Source: CADEED01 sp035995425
Lineage (GTDB): Bacteria; Pseudomonadota; Gammaproteobacteria; Steroidobacterales; Steroidobacteraceae
Length of the DNA stretch: 64,000 nt
Assembly: GCA_035995425.1 (NCBI GenBank)
Contig: DASYKM010000089.1
Coordinates: forward strand, 1 to 64,000
Reading direction: 5' to 3'
Every line of letters begins with the position of its first letter. The first letter of the stretch is position 1. The translations under genes were made by a program, and so were the position numbers. The notes under the pieces are model-generated. The model was not told the DNA's origin, did no database searches, and saw only the letters and a list, made by a program, of their open reading frames with translations. Positions 7,748-15,466 of the stretch are shown here, piece after piece.

Positions 7748-8200
7748 AACATCTCGCTCGTGCAGACGTGCATCAATTTCCAACGGAGCATCGTTGTACC
7801 CCACTGTTGCGATTTGTTGAAGATAGACGGGCAGAAAGCTCGCTATTGAGCCCGCTACTTCGTACTGGTGCACGTGGCGGCATTCGTGTGAGACCAATCG
7901 ATTCGAGCCCTGACCAGCAACGACGTAAATGCCGTAGCCAAGGGTCAATCCGGCCATGTGTGGGCCGATTAGACCTGTTTGTTCCGCCGCGAACTTGAGC
8001 TGAGGGTCATCCGGCAGCGGAAGGCTCAGAACCTCCAAGATTCGGATCAGATCGGGCCGAACAACCCCGACTCCTCGGGCGAGGCGAATACCGTAATCGT
8101 TTAGGGGGCTACCTGCCGCTCGAATCTCACTCGAGCGCGCCTCCGCCCATGCGATGGCGCTCGGCAGGATGTGCGGAAGTATGGCAGCGAGATCGAACAT
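7742..8200 (-). CDS. Cassette gene: HExxH-type metallopeptidase-like protein
   Basis: 152 residues. The segment SHECRHVHQYE (about residues 104-114) contains HECRH, an HExxH zinc-binding motif, and the acidic APLEIDA about 28 residues later could supply the third ligand as in gluzincins. This arrangement resembles the small HELTHVxQ-type domains often found at the ends of polymorphic toxin or secreted proteins. No signal peptide is evident. The function is unassigned; peptidase activity is inference from the motif. It lies between two attC-like sites and its stop codon overlaps a core site. Confidence 0.65.
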   Translation of the reverse strand: MFDLAAILPHILPSAIAWAEARSSEIRAAGSPLNDYGIRLARGVGVVRPDLIRILEVLSLPLPDDPQLKFAAEQTGLIGPHMAGLTLGYGIYVVAGQGSNRLVSHECRHVHQYEVAGSIASFLPVYLQQIATVGYNDAPLEIDARLHERDVA

Positions 8201-8203
8201 GTT

Positions 8204-8290
8204 GCCTAGCGGTTGACCTGGGCACAGCGGCCGCGGCGAATTGGGGTTGGCACTTTGCCCCCACGCTTCCTTTCTAGCGATATGTTAGAG
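8204..8290 (-). other. attC-like recombination site between cassettes (87 bases)
   Basis: On the minus strand it runs from CTCTAAC (8284-8290) to GCTAGGC (8204-8210), each one base off consensus. Its last part, CAGGTCAACCGCTAG, matches the end of the site at 8758-8845 (CAGGTCAACGGCTAG) at all but one base. The next cassette ATG is three bases beyond. Confidence 0.6.
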
Positions 8291-8291
8291 G

Positions 8292-8753
8292 TCACGACGC
8301 TGCGTAATGCAGAAATAGCCCGTGAACAACTGCGGAAATCAGTACGCCAGCACCGGCTATTCCCGTAGAGAGGGTAATCCAAAACGCCCATCTCCAAACG
8401 GAGAACATCTGAATAGTTAGCGCCTGCATTGTCTTGTTGTACTCATTAGCGCGCCGGATGAAGTGAGTTGGATCCGAAACCACACGATGAAGGGATTGCA
8501 GCGACTGCGAGATGTAGAACGATTTGTACACCTCAAAACAAATGAATGAGAGAAGCGAAATCAAGACTAGCAGCGCCGTCCACAACTCCGTCGAAGGGGT
8601 GAGGCGATCGTGAATAAATGTCCAAGTGGCAAAATACCCGACATATCCCGCGCCGAGGATGACATTCGTGTATGCGGCAGCGCTGTTGTACGAGAATGCG
8701 AGAATTTCCTTCTGCGCGGCGATGGCCGAGTCGATTTGCGGTGGCGTAGTCAT
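8292..8753 (-). CDS. Cassette gene: small multi-helix membrane protein B
   Basis: 153 residues, function unknown. Hydrophobic stretches: VILGAGYVGYFATWTF (about 32-47), WTALLVLISLLSFICF (58-73) and a long C-terminal pair from FSVWRWAFWITL to VLISAVVHGLFL (about 118-150), giving about four membrane helices. FEVYKSFYIS after the second helix parallels YLELIYKSFQ of the 7191-7652 product, which has the same length and topology. It lies between two attC-like sites with no promoter space. It could be a membrane effector of a defence or stress module, but there is no direct support. Confidence 0.65.
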   Translation of the reverse strand: MTTPPQIDSAIAAQKEILAFSYNSAAAYTNVILGAGYVGYFATWTFIHDRLTPSTELWTALLVLISLLSFICFEVYKSFYISQSLQSLHRVVSDPTHFIRRANEYNKTMQALTIQMFSVWRWAFWITLSTGIAGAGVLISAVVHGLFLHYAAS

Positions 8754-8757
8754 GGAC

Positions 8758-8845
8758 CTCTAGCCGTTGACCTGAGTGCCGCAAGAACTGCCGTCTGGAC
8801 GTAGCACTCTATTCTCCACGCGTGCGCTCCAGTGATTTGTTGGCG
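8758..8845 (-). other. attC-like recombination site between cassettes (88 bases)
   Basis: On the minus strand it runs from CGCCAAC (8839-8845) to GCTAGAG (8758-8764), both degenerate core sites. Its first half (CACTGGAGCGCACGCGTGGA) matches the first half of 7659-7747, while its last half matches 8204-8290, so it looks mosaic. Confidence 0.55.
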
Positions 8846-9586
8846 TCATTCTTTGTGTGTCTCTTGGAAAAGGGGATGGCCGTCGGGGAAATGGATCGTC
8901 AGTCTCTGCGCCAGACCTTTGGAGTATTCCTGCAATGCGCTGTTGCTCGGCTTGCCGCGATTGCTTAGCTCCCAAAGGATCTGAGTTGCAGCATTGACGA
9001 TGAGCTCTGCGTTGGATGCTCGAAAGTAGGCAAATCTCCACTCGACGCCAACGTCGAGCTCGGGATGAAACAGCGGAGCATCGATTTTCCCAGACGGATG
9101 AACGGCGAGATCCCGAATTCGGAACATCTCTTTCAGATTCGCCCTCAGCCCTGCCGCGCCTTTTGGCTTCAGTGAGAACGCCCGCTTGAGAACCTCACCA
9201 ATTTGGGCATAGCGTGGCGTGCGACCCGTTCGCCAGCGATCCACCAAATCTGCTGGTAGCTTGACGTGAGGTTTGACAATTGCATAGAAGGCATCGATCG
9301 CGATCGCTGCTGCCATGATTGCCTGCATCGACGCTTCAAATTCGCTCTCTAAAGTTGCCGCCTTTTGCCCTTCGTCTTCGCCTTTCCATGCGTTCTCACG
9401 TTCGACCCTCGCTTCCTTTGCGCGTTCTAAATGCTTAATCGCCAAGGCGACCCAAGTCGGACATACATCGAATCGGACATGTAAAGTGATGTTGCTGCGA
9501 GGGGCGCCGTCTTCGCCAAATGCGACCTTTAGCCCGCCAGGCGGAATCGATACAGTCATTCCCTTCGATATGAAGATGCCAGGCAT
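8846..9586 (-). CDS. Cassette gene: HEPN-like protein of unknown function
   Basis: 246 residues, first gene of the cassette cluster. The central part is helical: a charged coil (KHLERAKEARVERENAWK) at about 50-70, an alanine-rich helix (MQAIMAAAIAIDAFYAIV) and later RIRDLAVHPSGK near residues 155-166. The RDLAVH piece fits the Rx4-6H signature of HEPN domains, which are often RNases in toxin and defence systems; this is a motif-level suggestion only. The ATG follows a GTTAGGC core site (9603-9609) by 16 bases with GAGG as ribosome-binding site. The stop is next to another core site. Confidence 0.6.
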   Translation of the reverse strand: MPGIFISKGMTVSIPPGGLKVAFGEDGAPRSNITLHVRFDVCPTWVALAIKHLERAKEARVERENAWKGEDEGQKAATLESEFEASMQAIMAAAIAIDAFYAIVKPHVKLPADLVDRWRTGRTPRYAQIGEVLKRAFSLKPKGAAGLRANLKEMFRIRDLAVHPSGKIDAPLFHPELDVGVEWRFAYFRASNAELIVNAATQILWELSNRGKPSNSALQEYSKGLAQRLTIHFPDGHPLFQETHKE

Positions 9587-9602
9587 TCGCGCGCCTCGTG
9601 AA

Positions 9603-9677
9603 GCCTAACTATGAATAGACCGCAGAAATGCGGCGTTGCAAAGGGGCGGTGGCACGGCATAGGGGCGATGGTTGGGA
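9603..9677 (-). other. attC-like or attI-like site at the head of the cassette cluster
   Basis: On the minus strand it reads TCCCAAC (9671-9677) to GTTAGGC (9603-9609), about 75 bases, with an internal CCGCATTTCTGCGG hairpin. The GTTAGGC end is a perfect core site. No integron integrase gene lies on the far side; mobC follows instead, divergently. It could be the attC of a lost preceding cassette or the attI of a deleted platform. Confidence 0.5.
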
Positions 9678-9792
9678 GAAGCCATTTGTTTTCACTTCAC
9701 CATGGGCCGCCTAGTACGTCAACGCGCCCTAGCTCATGTCAGTAAGCTCGGCGCTCCGTATATTGATCCCCGAATCTGGGAGGGTGGCGACG

Positions 9793-9831
9793 TGAGGTTT
9801 CGTACGAATTTTCCTCGAAAGGCAGGATAGG
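9793..9831 (-). other. Candidate oriT with RP4-like nic sequence
   Basis: The minus strand of 9821-9831 reads CCTATCCTGCC, the same core as the nic region of IncP RP4/R751 origins of transfer. Just beside it is the perfect palindrome TTCGTACGAA (9799-9808), flanked by GAGG (upstream) and CCTC (downstream), giving a longer imperfect inverted repeat. It lies directly upstream of the mobC-relaxase pair, the usual place for oriT. Confidence 0.6.
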
Positions 9832-9854
9832 CTTTCAGCCGCTGTCGTCACACG

Positions 9855-10415
9855 ATGCTCTCCATGACAGCCGAAGCATTCATTCAGTGTCGTGTGTCGC
9901 AGGCGACGAAGGCGGCGCTCCGCACTGCAGCCGAACGACAACAGCTCACGGAGTCCGCGCTGCTCAAGCGCATGCTCGACCTTGTTCTACATACCGCCGA
10001 TGCGGCAGAGGTGGGCCAAGGCGTCGTCGCTGATCGTCCATCTCGACAGGCGCGCCTTTACGTCCGGCTCACGGTGGGTGACCGCCAGCTGCTGCAGGCG
10101 CGTTCTGCTGCTCGCTGCCTGGCACCGGCGACCTATGCCTCCACCTTGCTCCGGGCTCACCTGCGCGCCCTGACGCCATTGCCTGAGGCGGAGCTGCGCG
10201 ACATCCGACAGTCGACCCGCGAGCTCGCTGCCATAGGCCGTAACCTCAACCAGATCGCGCTAGCTACGCATCGGGGCGGCTCGGGTGCAGGGGTCAGCCG
10301 CGAGGTCCTGTGGAATTTCCTCAAAGCCTGTGAGGCCCTTCGCAATCACGTTCGCTCGTACATCAGCACCAACCTCTCGAGTTGGAGTTCTGGCGATGCC
10401 ACGTCGCAGCTTTAG
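9855..10415 (+). CDS. MobC-like relaxosome accessory protein
   Basis: 186 residues. The N-terminal half looks like a ribbon-helix-helix DNA-binding protein (FIQCRVSQATKAALRTAAER). The C-terminal half carries ELAAIGRNLNQIALATHRGG (about residues 125-144), the hallmark of the bacterial mobilization protein MobC family (PF05713). MobC proteins help the relaxase open and nick oriT. It sits 24 bases downstream of the candidate oriT. The relaxase start overlaps its 3' end by 20 bases, so the two are translationally coupled. A shorter start at the ATG at 9864 is possible. Confidence 0.75.
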   Translation: MLSMTAEAFIQCRVSQATKAALRTAAERQQLTESALLKRMLDLVLHTADAAEVGQGVVADRPSRQARLYVRLTVGDRQLLQARSAARCLAPATYASTLLRAHLRALTPLPEAELRDIRQSTRELAAIGRNLNQIALATHRGGSGAGVSREVLWNFLKACEALRNHVRSYISTNLSSWSSGDATSQL

Positions 10416-11397
10416 ACTCCCTGGCGACAGTGCGTTCCTGGACATCGTCAGCCATGGGCGCGGAGTTGCCCCGGAATGGCAGCTGCTGTTGCCCTCCCAG
10501 GTCGAGCAGATCGCGCGCACCGTCCGGCATACCCCGGAGGTAATGGTCAAAATTTCCGGAGGTGGCCAGAGCGCCAACGCGGTCGCCGCACATTTCAAAT
10601 ATCTCAGTCGTCAGGAGTTCGAAATCGAAACCGACGACGGTGCGCACCTCAAGGGGAAGGGGTCGGAAAAGACGCTGATCGAAGATTGGGATCTGGACCT
10701 CGATGCCGCGGAATCGCGATCCCCCTATCGCGGCGTGCCGGGACGAAAGCCGGTCAAGCTGGTTCACAACATCGTTCTGTCGATGCCGGCGGGCACGCCG
10801 GCGGCGGGCGTGCTCGAAGCGAGCCGCGCGTTTGCTCGAGAGCAGTTCGCCTTGAAGCACCGGTACGCCCTGGTGCTGCACACCGACCAGCCCCATCCAC
10901 ACGTCCACCTGGTCGTGAAGGCGACAAATGAGCAGGGGAGGCGGATGAACATTCGCAAGGAGACCTTGCGGGAGTGGCGACGACAGTTCGCGAGCCACCT
11001 CCGGGCGCAAGGCATCGCGGCGAACACGACGGAGCGGGTAGTTCGGGGCGTCACCAAGCCCCAGAAGCGCGACGGCATCTATCGGGCGATGCGCGCCGGT
11101 CGATCTACTCACATGCGCGCGCGAGTGGAAGGAGTCGCCGCCGAGCTTCGTGCCGGTGGCATTCAGCTCGAACCGTGCAAGGCCGAGATTCTGGGCACCA
11201 GCCGAAGCGTGGTTCGGGGCTGGCTTAGTGTTCGAGAAGCGCTTCGCGCTGAAGGCAGGGAAGGGCTTGCGAACGAAGTCGACCGCTATATTAGGGGCAT
11301 GCCGTCGCCACAGACGGAACGCGAGTGGCTCGCACAGGCACTGAAGGAACGCGCGCGGGATGGTCGTCGACAGATGCAACTAACTGTCGCGCGGTGA
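10396..11397 (+). CDS. MobA/VirD2-type relaxase
   Basis: 333 residues. Relaxase that would nick oriT and lead the strand into a conjugative pore supplied by another element. Motif I is the FKYLSR segment with Tyr69 as candidate nicking residue. Motif III is HTDQPHPHVHL (about residues 162-172), the three-histidine metal site of MOBP-type relaxases. The ATG at 10396 is preceded by GGAG; a longer in-frame opening at 10285 inside mobC is rejected. The product is short: no helicase or primase domain follows the relaxase core. No coupling protein or secretion genes are near, so transfer would need a helper element. Confidence 0.85.
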   Translation: MPRRSFRLPGDSAFLDIVSHGRGVAPEWQLLLPSQVEQIARTVRHTPEVMVKISGGGQSANAVAAHFKYLSRQEFEIETDDGAHLKGKGSEKTLIEDWDLDLDAAESRSPYRGVPGRKPVKLVHNIVLSMPAGTPAAGVLEASRAFAREQFALKHRYALVLHTDQPHPHVHLVVKATNEQGRRMNIRKETLREWRRQFASHLRAQGIAANTTERVVRGVTKPQKRDGIYRAMRAGRSTHMRARVEGVAAELRAGGIQLEPCKAEILGTSRSVVRGWLSVREALRAEGREGLANEVDRYIRGMPSPQTEREWLAQALKERARDGRRQMQLTVAR

Positions 11398-11571
11398 GCC
11401 GCGGTTGAAACCTGATGCCACTCTTCGATGGCAGACGAGCAACAGTTGGTGCCACAAATACCCGGGTCTCTGTGTACCGACTCGTGAAAGATGGCAGACT
11501 GACGTCATCCGCTCTGCGATCCAACGCGACAAAGCGACTGGGACCCTGCTGGCGGCCGGGTTTGGGGAGGA

Positions 11572-13371
11572 ATGGTGAGCAACAAGGAAAAGCTGCCGTT
11601 GCTTGGATTTGGCCTCGCCGGGTACCGATCGTTCGGGCCGGAGCTGCAAGTCATCGGTCCGCTGAGCAAGATCAATTTGCTTGCAGGGCCAAACAACAGC
11701 GGCAAATCAAACGTGCTGACGTTCGTCGCCGAACAGCTAGTCAGCGCGTGCCAGAAGCTGCACCAATATCAAACACACTCCGTGTCAAAGCTTGACGTGC
11801 CGGTTGGCGACGGAGGAACGCCTTTGCAGTTAGCCCTGCCCGTTCCGAATGACGAGACGTCAATATCTGTACTTGCCGAAGGTATTGGAAGCGGCCGGCC
11901 GTCGCACGAGATTCATCGGCTCAAACAAATTCTCACGATCCTGCTTAACGCGATTCCGCTTCGACCGGCTGTAAAATTTGCTTGGATTCCGGTGGTGACT
12001 GCAAACAACAATCAGCGCGGTTTGGGATTTCCGGACGAGTTACTACGCGTGCTTTGCAGGACCACAGATGCCATCGGAAACACAGACTATGGCATGGACA
12101 TTGCGTCCTGGAAGATCTTGCATAAAGCGCTGACGGGCACCGCAGGCACAGAACTAAAGCACGTTGTTCCCGAGTCGCTGCAGAAGCTCGTGGTGAAGGC
12201 GATTCCTGCGGTTACGGTAAGGAGCGTTCCGGCGTATCGGCAGATGACATCAGATGTGCAGGCCACGCCGGATCCGAATGGCAAAGGATTGATTCGCGAA
12301 CTCCAGAAGTTGGCTCATCCGGTATTCGAGCGAGCTGCTGATCAAGAGAAGTTTCGCAGGATCGTCGCCTTTCTCCGCGCGGTTCTACAGAGGCCGGATG
12401 CGGAAATCGAGATTCCGCATGAACCGACCACCGTTCACGTTCGAATAGGCGGGCGGCTATTGCCATTGACGAACCTTGGCACGGGCATACACCAAGTAGT
12501 GATGATCGCTGCAAACTCGACGCTCAATGACGAAACGTTGATCTGTCTCGAAGAGCCGGAGATGAACCTGCATCCGACTTTGCAGAAGCATCTCATCCGT
12601 TACCTATCGGAGCACACGACGAACCAGTATCTGATCTCGACACACTCCGCGCATTTACTGGATACGCCGAATGCCACGATCTTCAAAGTTAGCTACCCGG
12701 ATGGGTGGACTCGCGTCCAACTCGTCAAGACAGCCGACGATCACTTAGATGTTTGCTCGACGCTTGGTTATCACGCGTCGGATCTATTGCAGTCGAATGC
12801 GGTGATTTGGGTCGAAGGGCCATCGGATCGCCTTTACCTGTCGCAATGGATCAAGCAAGTGGCTCCAGATCTTGTCGAGGGACTGCATTTCTCGATCATG
12901 TTCTATGGCGGCCGATTACTCAGTCACCTAACCGCTGACGAGTCGGAAGCGAACGAATTCATCGAATTGCGAAAGCTCAACCGTCATCTTGCGGTGGTAA
13001 TCGATAGCGACAAAGAAAGAGCTTCGGGGACCATTAACGCGACAAAACAGCGAGTGGTTGAAGAACTGTCGAAGGGGGCCGGGATCGCATGGGTGACAGA
13101 CTGCCGCATGATTGAAAACTACATTCCAGTGGAACTGCTAAATGCGGCGACTCGAAGGATTCACAACAAGGCAAAACACAGCTGGGACGGCAACAAGTGG
13201 TCGGGCCCATTCGACGGCATCGAGAAGCCTGACAAGATGGCCATAGCGCGTGCAATTGTCGAGGCAGGGCCGGCGGTTCCAGATCGGCACGATCTGCGCG
13301 AAAGGATTGATGAAATTGTGAAGATGATTCGGGACGCGAATCCGCGCGTTACCGAATTGAAGTCATCGTAG
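11572..13371 (+). CDS. OLD-family ATPase with TOPRIM nuclease domain
   Basis: 599 residues. The N-terminal ABC-type ATPase has Walker A AGPNNSGKSN (about 38-47), Walker B LICLEEPEMNLHP (about 322-334) and an ISTHSAHLL H-loop (about 356). The C-terminal TOPRIM part shows the acidic residue in VIWVEGPSDRLYL (about 412) and the DxD strand VVIDSDKE (about 477). This is the architecture of OLD nucleases, including the GajA subunit of Gabija, but no UvrD-type GajB helicase follows. Instead a 174-residue PD-(D/E)XK-like gene starts 24 bases downstream. GGGGAGGA precedes the ATG. A role in phage defence is inferred from family and location. Confidence 0.8.
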   Translation: MVSNKEKLPLLGFGLAGYRSFGPELQVIGPLSKINLLAGPNNSGKSNVLTFVAEQLVSACQKLHQYQTHSVSKLDVPVGDGGTPLQLALPVPNDETSISVLAEGIGSGRPSHEIHRLKQILTILLNAIPLRPAVKFAWIPVVTANNNQRGLGFPDELLRVLCRTTDAIGNTDYGMDIASWKILHKALTGTAGTELKHVVPESLQKLVVKAIPAVTVRSVPAYRQMTSDVQATPDPNGKGLIRELQKLAHPVFERAADQEKFRRIVAFLRAVLQRPDAEIEIPHEPTTVHVRIGGRLLPLTNLGTGIHQVVMIAANSTLNDETLICLEEPEMNLHPTLQKHLIRYLSEHTTNQYLISTHSAHLLDTPNATIFKVSYPDGWTRVQLVKTADDHLDVCSTLGYHASDLLQSNAVIWVEGPSDRLYLSQWIKQVAPDLVEGLHFSIMFYGGRLLSHLTADESEANEFIELRKLNRHLAVVIDSDKERASGTINATKQRVVEELSKGAGIAWVTDCRMIENYIPVELLNAATRRIHNKAKHSWDGNKWSGPFDGIEKPDKMAIARAIVEAGPAVPDRHDLRERIDEIVKMIRDANPRVTELKSS

Positions 13372-13395
13372 CCCGGCGGGCGAAGTTGGCAACGC

Positions 13396-13920
13396 GTGCG
13401 AGACATTTTCAAAGCAATAGCGTCGTACGCTAAAGCGTACACGGAGCTCGAAAACCTACAACGATCGCGGCTTGTAGAGTTGCCGCGCGGAGACCAAAAG
13501 ACCGGAGTCATCGCAGAGTTCTATGCGCGGCTCTACGCAAAGGCGGTGTTTTCAAACTCGGAGTTCGTTTACGGAAATCCGAGCGAGCCCGTGTCAGACA
13601 TTGTCGTGAAGCGCAAATCGTGCCCGGCGTTGAAGATTCAAGTCAAAGCAGTGTCAGCGCATGCGGAGTTGGGGCGAATTTCACCGCTGCACCCGGGCTG
13701 GGACCAGTTGTGGCTGATGCGCCTGAATTGCGATCTGGTACCCGAGGGTTTCTGGATCGTTGATAAGTCGGATGTCGATTGGGCGGGCCAGACCATCAAG
13801 AGTTCGACGATGCCGCAGCGGGGTCGATTGGACACGGGATCGGCGCGCTATCGGTGTGCACGAGATGAGTTGGATGCCCTATTGAAAACGTTGAAAAGCG
13901 TTCGCGAAGTGGACGAGTGA
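13396..13920 (+). CDS. Small PD-(D/E)XK-like protein paired with the OLD ATPase
   Basis: 174 residues, GTG start. An N-terminal helical stretch is followed by KTGVIAEFYARLYAKAVF, then PVSDIVVKRKS and LKIQVKAVSAH (about residues 66-90). E..D...QVK spacing of this kind is the active-site pattern of PD-(D/E)XK nucleases of the Mrr/DUF4365 sort. The final third carries WDQLWLMRL and a basic tail. It starts 24 bases after the OLD gene, so the two are probably one operon and one functional unit. No described two-gene system with exactly these parts comes to mind; I may simply not know it. Confidence 0.6.
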   Translation: MRDIFKAIASYAKAYTELENLQRSRLVELPRGDQKTGVIAEFYARLYAKAVFSNSEFVYGNPSEPVSDIVVKRKSCPALKIQVKAVSAHAELGRISPLHPGWDQLWLMRLNCDLVPEGFWIVDKSDVDWAGQTIKSSTMPQRGRLDTGSARYRCARDELDALLKTLKSVREVDE

Positions 13921-13980
13921 TGGCGAGCGCTTTGAATGGAAATCACCTGACTGAAAAGATAAAGCGACTGTAGCCAAGCT

Positions 13981-14071
13981 CGGCGTCGAGCGCCCGCGAA
14001 GCAGTCGCCTTGCCGCACATCCCGACTGGTGGCCAGAAGTCTCACTGGCTAGTTAGCGCACAGATCTCGCT
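13981..14071 (+). repeat. Direct repeat A flanking the 14099-15466 gene
   Basis: About 91 bases resembling 15801-15893 in the same orientation, e.g. GCGAAGCAGTCGCCTTGCCG versus GCGAAGCAGTTGCCTTGTCG, ending in both cases with CACAGATCTCGCT. In copy B that end is the 3' end of the integrase gene, so copy A is probably the tail of a lost integrase plus its downstream sequence, a scar of an earlier insertion. Confidence 0.65.
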
Positions 14072-14098
14072 CTTGGCTGCGGTCAGCGCGTTTTGCAT

Positions 14099-15466
14099 TC
14101 ACCCTCGCTCCATTGCCTCGTCCTCGTCATCCGATCTACCAAGTCCAAGCATCCGCAGAATTTCCCAAACCGGAAGGAAGTTCCGCAGCGTTTGGTAGGA
14201 CCACTTCGGGAAGTCGTCGCTGTAGTGCATGCAATGCGTCACCTCGGGCCGATAAATGTGCGCTATGTAAGCCGCATAGACCTCGCGCAGCAATCCGGTG
14301 GGATAAATCTCGAGGTTGTGCACAGTCACGGTATCAAGGAGGCTAAGCTTTAGAGCCTCCCAAGACGGAATTCCGATCTCTGTCTCTATCCGCGCCTGTC
14401 CCTTGTTCCTAAAGCACGCGAAGAATTCGTCGCGTGCCAGTCTGATGATCTCGCCCAGGAAGCTCGAATCGATCGTTTCCAGCCATTCTCTACGGCCCGC
14501 CTCGTCCAGTTGATCGTGTACGGACTGGATGTCTTGGTACCGGTTCGCAGGCCCTTCCCCATACACAGTGTCGTCGTCGATCGATGTCCGGAACGACGCG
14601 TACGGGTTGACCGCCACAATAAAAACTGTGTTAGGGAATGGAAAGATGCCCGCGAGGTTGCCCCACTTCTGCGCGGCATAGACCATGCTGTGATATCCGC
14701 GCACTTCGAAGCGGTGTGCGATCGCGCTTGAGACGGTGTTCAACGCCACTCGGGAATAGAGGGGGATGTTCTGATCTTCACTGGTGTCGTCGGAATCGAT
14801 CCATCCCGGCAGCAACGGGAAAGAGATTGACACGGCGCACATCGAGCGATCATCCAGCAGGCTGTTCTCGTACCACCTGTAGTGCGTTTCGTCCGGATAG
14901 TAGACGTGAAGTCGTATCTCTTCGCCGTCCTGCTCTGGAACCAACGCCAGAAGGTGCTTGCCATTGGTGATTAGCTCTTGCGCGTAGGCATCTCGGACGG
15001 TGCGGCTCGCCATCGGCGCGATGAGCACGCATGCAATCGATGCTTCAGTCAGTCCCGCGAAAATCGAACAGAAATGCCTCGCGTACGCGAGCATCTCGGT
15101 AAATGCCTGCCGCTCAGTCTGAGCTGATTTTTTCAGCTCGATGATCGTGATGCCCCCATCTGGGGAAGTTCCGAAGAGATCAATACGCGTCGTTGAGTCC
15201 GCCTGTCGCTCGAGCCGAAGTTCGCGCGCACGTAGAGTCAAATACTCTAGCGCGTCGATGATTTCGTTGATTCTTATTTCGGCTTGCTGCTGCAGCAGAA
15301 AGCGAATGGGTGGAAAGTCATCGCTCTTCCACTGTATCGGTTCCCTGCGTCCGCAGATTACTGAATGCAGCGTGTCGCGATGCCGCTCAAAAAGGTAGTC
15401 CCTGAATTCGTTCTCACTGTATTTCATGAGGTCACGTTTGAGCAGTTGTTGGAGATCGCCTTCCAT
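14099..15466 (-). CDS. PD-(D/E)XK nuclease-like protein of unknown function
   Basis: 455 residues. After a helical N-terminus, TRIDLFGTSPDGGITIIELK (about residues 93-112) gives the D and ExK of a PD-(D/E)XK fold, and the preceding helix (LTLRARELRLERQ) would supply the first acidic residue. The rest, with TVFIVAVNPYASFRTSIDD and a C-terminal YRPEVTHCMHYSDDFPKW, matches nothing I recognise. No membrane segments. The start at 15466 lacks a good Shine-Dalgarno site; an ATG at 15427 is possible. It sits between two direct repeats and points away from the integrase. Probably cargo with nucleic-acid cleavage activity; defence is inference. Confidence 0.65.
   Translation of the reverse strand: MEGDLQQLLKRDLMKYSENEFRDYLFERHRDTLHSVICGRREPIQWKSDDFPPIRFLLQQQAEIRINEIIDALEYLTLRARELRLERQADSTTRIDLFGTSPDGGITIIELKKSAQTERQAFTEMLAYARHFCSIFAGLTEASIACVLIAPMASRTVRDAYAQELITNGKHLLALVPEQDGEEIRLHVYYPDETHYRWYENSLLDDRSMCAVSISFPLLPGWIDSDDTSEDQNIPLYSRVALNTVSSAIAHRFEVRGYHSMVYAAQKWGNLAGIFPFPNTVFIVAVNPYASFRTSIDDDTVYGEGPANRYQDIQSVHDQLDEAGRREWLETIDSSFLGEIIRLARDEFFACFRNKGQARIETEIGIPSWEALKLSLLDTVTVHNLEIYPTGLLREVYAAYIAHIYRPEVTHCMHYSDDFPKWSYQTLRNFLPVWEILRMLGLGRSDDEDEAMERG

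Noticed and set aside
11572..13920. Gabija (GajA-GajB) system
   Set aside because: The ATPase-TOPRIM protein fits GajA, but the next gene is a short PD-(D/E)XK-like protein, not a UvrD-like helicase.
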